This document shows, one piece after another, positions 28,655-32,387 of a stretch of DNA of 32,387 nt (position 1 is its first letter; the number at the start of each line of letters is the position of its first letter). A program made the position numbers and the translations under genes. The notes beneath the pieces are model-generated. The model saw only the letters and a list, made by a program, of their open reading frames with translations. It did no database searches and was not told where the DNA came from. Source of the stretch: Parvularia atlantis (lineage: Eukaryota; Opisthokonta; Rotosphaerida); the NCBI GenBank assembly GCA_943704415.1, contig CALSCO010000849.1, positions 1 through 32,387 of the forward strand. The letters are read 5' to 3'.

Positions 28655-30124
28655 ATGGCGTACAACCTCACGGTGCGCGCCACGTGGCGCGGCGCGTCGA
28701 TCTGGTGGCTTGACGGCGGGCGGGCGCGCGCGCACAGAGCGAGCTGCCGGAGGACGAGCAGCACCCGCCCGACATCGGCTTCGAGTGCGAGGTGCTCGAG
28801 GCCACGTTCCACCCGCACGAGCAGGTGCTCGCGGCCGGGCTGATCACGGGCCGCGTCGAGATGTGCGTTGTGGATGCGCTGCTGGCGGATGCGGCTGACG
28901 GCGCGAGGGCGCAGCTACAAGTACTCGGACGAGGGCAATCTGCGCGTGGCCGAGCTCGCGCACCACCAAAAGTCGTGCCGCGCCCTCGCCTTTTCGGACG
29001 ACGGCACCTGTGCGCGCTTTTGCTGCGCGCTGTGCACTTGCTGACGCCGCACGCCGCACACGCAGTGCTGTTCACGGGCTCGAGCGACAAGAGCCTGCAG
29101 GCCGTCAACGTGCACACGGGCGCGATCGTCTACCGCGAGCGCAAGGCGCACGGGTGCGTCCGCAATGCGATTGTTGACCCTGCTGACCGCGCGGGCGGCA
29201 GCGAGGCGATCAACGTGCTCGCGCGGCTCAACGAGGCGGTGCTGGCCACGGGCGACGACGACGGCACAATCAAGGTGCACGTGCGGCCACACACGCACAC
29301 AGACTCACCTCCGCTGCACAAACACAGCTGTGGGACTTGAGACGGCAGGGCTGCGTGCGCACGTACGACGACGCCCACGCCGACTTTGTGTCAGACATGG
29401 CTTACGCCGCGGGCGACCACACCCTCCTCGTCACCAGCGGCGACGGCACCCTCGGCGTCTACGATATCCGCAAGAACGAGCCCCTCGCTGTCTCGGAGCA
29501 GCTCGAAGACGAGCTCCTCTCGATCGCGCTCATGAAGGTGTGCACTTGGCCCTGCGCACGCCTCCTCACCAGCTCTGGCCTGCACGCAGAACAACAGCAA
29601 GGTCATCTGCGGCTCGCAGGAGGGCGCGCTCAACATCTTCTCCTGGGGCGAGTGGGACGACATCTCCGACCGATTCCCCGGTCACCCGTCCTCCGTAGAC
29701 TCGCTCGTGCCCATCAGCGACGAGATCCTCCTCACCGGCTCGAGCGACGGCCTCATCCGCGTCCTCACCGTCTTTCCGAACGAGTTTGTCGGCGTCGTCG
29801 GCGAGCACGCCGACTTTCCCATCGAGCGCATACGCCTCTCGCCCTCCGGACGCTACCTCGTCTCGTGCTCGCACGACAACACGGTGCGCGCGCGCTAGGG
29901 GCGGGTTGGCGATGTAAGGCTGAGCGGCGACGCGGCAGGTCAAGTTCTGGAACGTGCAATACCTCTACGACGAGGACGGGGACGAGGAGGAGGGAGAGGA
30001 AGAAGGGATGGATGTCGACCGACCGGGCGAGCCCGACGAGCCCGAGCCTACGAGCAGGCGCGGGCGGCCAAAGCGGAAAGAAAAGGCAGAGGGCGCGGCA
30101 GGGGACTTTTTCAAGGACTTGTAA
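28655..30124 (+). CDS. WDR55: WDR55 / Jip5, WD40 ribosome-biogenesis protein
   Basis: Exons 28655-28672, 28738-28862, 28915-29009, 29066-29153, 29202-29274, 29328-29537, 29590-29883 and 29939-30124 give 362 residues. Blocks match human WDR55 in order: EATFHPHEQVLAAGLITG, HQKSCRALAFSDDG, LLFTGSSDKSLQAVNVHTG, NEAVLATGDDDGTIKLWDLR, LLVTSGDGTLGVYDIRK, ICGSQEGALNIFSWGEW, DEILLTGSSDGLIRVLTVFP, RYLVSCSHDNTVKFWNV. An acidic, then Lys/Arg-rich tail ends in DFFKDL, close to the DDFFAGL of human WDR55. WDR55/Jip5 is nucleolar and needed for rRNA processing. The first exon codes for only six residues (MAYNLT), joined by an intron with GTGCGC...GCACAG. It sits in tandem with INTS6, 47 bases after its stop. 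Confidence 0.94.
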
Positions 30125-30531
30125 GAGTGGGCATGAATGCGGGGTGACAAACAGGTGAGCGACAAAAGGAGCTGGCAAGGGAGCACGAACAGATTCAAGT
30201 TGAGGAACTGAAGAACGAGACGGGGTCAGTGAAGGGCGGCGTGCTCGGGGCACATGAAGACGATGACGCCGCCGGTGAGGACGACACGTTTGAGCACGCC
30301 GTCTGCTTGGCATCCGTCATGTGCTCGCGGAACATGTCGTCCGTTAGATCCAGGTTGGTAAGGAATCTGTGTGGAACAAGTCGTGAGCAAGCAGCTGCCA
30401 CAGCCCATGTCGAGCATACCTGGTGGCAAAATGTGTGCAGTTCAGGCATACGCTTCCGTATGTCGTCGACCTGGTTCAAAAGCCTGTTCCGCAATGCTGG
30501 AAACCTTGACGATACATGTACTTGTAGATCA

Positions 30532-30541
30532 GCGGGACCCG
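30532..30541 (+). promoter_or_regulatory. GCGGGACCCG promoter element (MSH6)
   Basis: The third exact copy in the window, 45 bases before the MSH6 ATG and immediately upstream of the two E2F-type sites. Confidence 0.55.
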
Positions 30542-30543
30542 CG

Positions 30544-30578
30544 TTTGCGCGCCAAATTTCGTTTTTCGCGCCAAAAAA
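30544..30578. promoter_or_regulatory. Two E2F/DP-type sites in the MSH6 promoter
   Basis: TTTGCGCGCCAAA (30544-30556) and TTTTTCGCGCCAAAAAA (30562-30578) each carry the E2F consensus TTTSSCGC in opposed halves. The second is 8 bases from the ATG. E2F control of replication and mismatch-repair genes is known in animals and plants; S-phase expression of this gene is the natural inference. Confidence 0.65.
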
Positions 30579-30586
30579 GACCCGCG

Positions 30587-30878
30587 ATGGCGCCAACGTC
30601 GAGCCCCGGCGGTGGCGCGTCGGCCGCCGCTGCGGGTGCGGCGCCGCGCCAGGCGAGCCTGCTCACCTTCTTCAAGCGCAAGCTCGAGACGGACGCCGTG
30701 CCCACGCCGGCCGCGCCCGTCGTCGCGCCACTGACGCCGCCGCCGTCGGTGACCAAGCCGCCCGTCGACGAGCCGCGCGCCACCGACAGCACGCCGTCGA
30801 GCAGCAGCAGCCCGCGCGCGACGGGCACGGCCGACGCCCGTCCGACCAAGAAGCTGCGGCGGCGCATCCTGCACAGCG

Positions 30879-30935
<57 letters not shown>

Positions 30936-32387
30936 GCAGCGTCGCCGCGCCAACGACGTCGTCGGCGCCACGCAGCGACGACGCGGCGATGGACGTGGCG
31001 CCGGCGCGCTCGACGCTGCGGCACTTTTCGTGCGCGGAAACGGCCGACGACGACGCCGAGGGGCCCGTCAGCTCGCCCACGCCGCGCCCGCGCCCCGGCG
31101 CCGCCGCGACGCTCAAGCGCCCACGCGCGTCGGACGAGGCCATCGGCAACGTGGTCGAGGACCGGTACGCGTTCCTAAAGGACATCCGCGACGCGCAGGG
31201 CCGGCGTCCCGGTGCGCTTGCCGCGTTTGTCTCACTCGCTTCTCTAACCGCGTCTGAAGGCGACCCGGAATACGACAACCGCACGCTCTACATCCCGCCG
31301 AGCGCCTGGGCCAAATTCAAGCCGTTCGAGAAGCAGTACTGGGAGATCAAGGCGCAGCACTTTGACACGATCGTCTTCTTCAAGAAGGGCTTCTTCTACG
31401 AGCTGTACGAGGTCGACGCCGACATCGGCGTGCGCGAGTTTGAGCTCAACTTTTCCAAGTCGGCGCGGGCGGGCGGTGCGGCCTCGCGCGTGCGCGCTGC
31501 TGCGCCTGAGCCGCATGTGCGCCGTGCCAGAGATGCGCCTCGCGGGCTTCCCGATCAGCCGCCTGGAAGAGTGGGCGGCCAAGGTGATCGCGCAGGGCTA
31601 CAAGGTCGCGCGGGTGGACGAGCTCGAGAACTCGATCACCAAGTCGATGCGCGAGAAGAAGAGCGGCAGCGCGCAAAAGGTGCGCGTGCGCTACGGGCGG
31701 CTTAGCCGTGCTGATGTGCGCGCGTGCGCAGGACAAGATCATCACGCGCAAGCTCACGAGCGTGCTCACGTCCGGGACGCTCGTGTACTCGTCCGTGCTG
31801 ACGGACGACATGGCGACGTACTGCATGGCGATCAAGGTGCGGCCGGCCCGTGTCGCGTAGGCGCTTGGGGAGTGCTGACGTGCGCATGCGGACGTCCAGG
31901 AGGTGCATACGAGCGGCGCGCAGCCCGCGCGCACGTACGGCGTCGTCGTGCTCGAGGCGGTGCGTCTCTTGCCCCTCGCGCGCGCGCGCGCGCACCCCAC
32001 ACTCACGCTTCCCCCGGTGTCCAGGCCACGGCGCAGTTTTCGTTTGCACTGCTCGAGGACGACGCCGAGCGCACGCAGCTCGAGACACTGCTGATGCAGA
32101 TGCGCCCGACCGAGCTCGTCTGCGAGCGGGTGCGTGCCACGCAAAAAGGCGTGTGCACGTCTCACACGCTGCGTCTCTGCAGGGCAACCTTTCGCCCGAG
32201 ACGATGCGGCTGATCAAGAACGTGGCCAAGACGCCGATCATCAACACGCTCGCCAAGGGTGCGCCACACGTGGCGCATCCTGCCGTCCTCATCTTGTGCA
32301 CGCGCGCAGGCAGCGAGTTTTGGGATGCCGAGACGACCGAGAACGAGCTGCGGCGGCACCACGAGTACCTCATGTGCGCCCCCCCCC
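30587..32387 (+). CDS. MSH6: DNA mismatch-repair protein MSH6, 5' part, cut by window edge
   Basis: Exons 30587-31211, 31260-31475, 31531-31679, 31732-31836, 31900-31959, 32025-32129, 32183-32258 and 32310-32373; the last intron starts at 32374. That gives about 466 residues. Near the N-terminus, QASLLTFF is a PCNA-binding PIP box (residues 23-30). A disordered, Asp/Gly/Ser-rich region follows. Then comes the Msh6 entry motif EYDNRTLYIPPSAWAKFKPFEKQYWEIK. The mismatch-reading segment FFKKGFFYELYEVDADIG holds the F-x-E. Next are MRLAGFPIS and QGYKVARVDELE, and then the connector domain. The ATPase half lies beyond the window. MSH6 pairs with MSH2 (MutS-alpha) to detect base mismatches and small loops in the nucleus. 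Joins are supported by MutS motifs. Confidence 0.96.
30878..30931 (+). repeat. (GAC)8-(GGC)10 trinucleotide repeats in MSH6 coding sequence
   Basis: Eight GAC and ten GGC codons in a row encode Asp8-Gly10, followed by three AGC (Ser). They lie in the disordered N-terminal linker between the PIP box and the folded core, so length change there should be tolerated. Confidence 0.95.

Larger units (their letters stand above)
30125..30586 (-). other. AT-richer spacer with possible small antisense gene
   Basis: This 462-base stretch between WDR55 and MSH6 is visibly less GC-rich than the rest. On the minus strand an intron-like stretch (GTATGC donor, CTCAC, acceptor CCACACAG, about 30367-30420) joins two short open segments. 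One in-frame reading starts at MPELHTFCHQ and runs through IPYQPGSNGRH to VIVFMCPEHAALH, stopping at 30226-30228. Another frame reads CLNCTHFATRFLTNLDLTDD. I cannot decide between frames, see no upstream ATG-led exon, and recognise no family. It may be a small gene, an antisense RNA or only spacer. The last 55 bases are the MSH6 promoter. Confidence 0.3.

Noticed and set aside
1-32387. CRISPR arrays, transposons, LTR or virus-like elements
   Set aside because: I looked for direct-repeat arrays, terminal repeats, and transposase, reverse-transcriptase or capsid motifs, and found none. The short tandem repeats present are microsatellites or local duplications.

Overview
The window is a GC-rich, gene-dense piece of a unicellular eukaryote nuclear genome. 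It carries about 16 protein genes and one tRNA gene. Genes are packed head-to-head or tail-to-tail, mostly with 26 to 140 bases between them, and 12 of the 16 are split by very short introns of about 41 to 90 bases. I reconstructed about 90 introns. Nearly all start GTGCG (less often GTGTG or GTACG), contain CTGAC or CTCAC, and end GCGCAG. All exon joins given here keep the reading frame and, where a family is known, restore its motifs. The gene set (LIS1, Integrator subunit 6, a GLI/Zic-type zinc finger, SVP26/TEX261, WDR55, MSH6) points to a free-living protist. Integrator and LIS1 argue against a typical yeast-like fungus. I cannot name the species. I see no mobile element, virus-like copy or CRISPR array.

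Layout: 1-1111 (-) 5' part of an ABCB-type transporter; 1279-2667 (-) TRM13; 3362-7258 (+) an 18-exon membrane-anchored protein with three glycosyltransferase-like modules; 7327-8330 (+) small unknown repeat protein; 9277-10804 (+) four-finger C2H2 factor; 10882-12399 (-) membrane-anchored P-loop ATPase; 12536-16085 (-) polytopic membrane protein with a class 3 lipase domain; 16206-17953 (+) LIS1; 18037-18738 (-) ERI1-like exonuclease; 18780-18852 (-) tRNA-Pro(UGG); 18929-19811 (-) SVP26/TEX261; 19919-20608 (+) four-TM MARVEL/synaptogyrin-like protein; 20695-23714 (-) unknown 840-aa protein; 23751-25359 (-) secreted sialidase-fold protein; 25386-28607 (+) INTS6; 28655-30124 (+) WDR55; 30587-end (+) MSH6, cut by the window edge.

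Functionally this is ordinary housekeeping: tRNA modification, RNA processing (INTS6, ERI1, WDR55), dynein regulation, ER-Golgi sorting, mismatch repair, lipid and glycan metabolism. There is no operon-like pathway cluster. The points of interest are regulatory and architectural. Three short promoter motifs recur. GC-AG introns look like the normal donor with T2 changed to C. Two genes start 26 bases apart back to back. There are unusual domain fusions, and two conserved-looking proteins that I could not assign.
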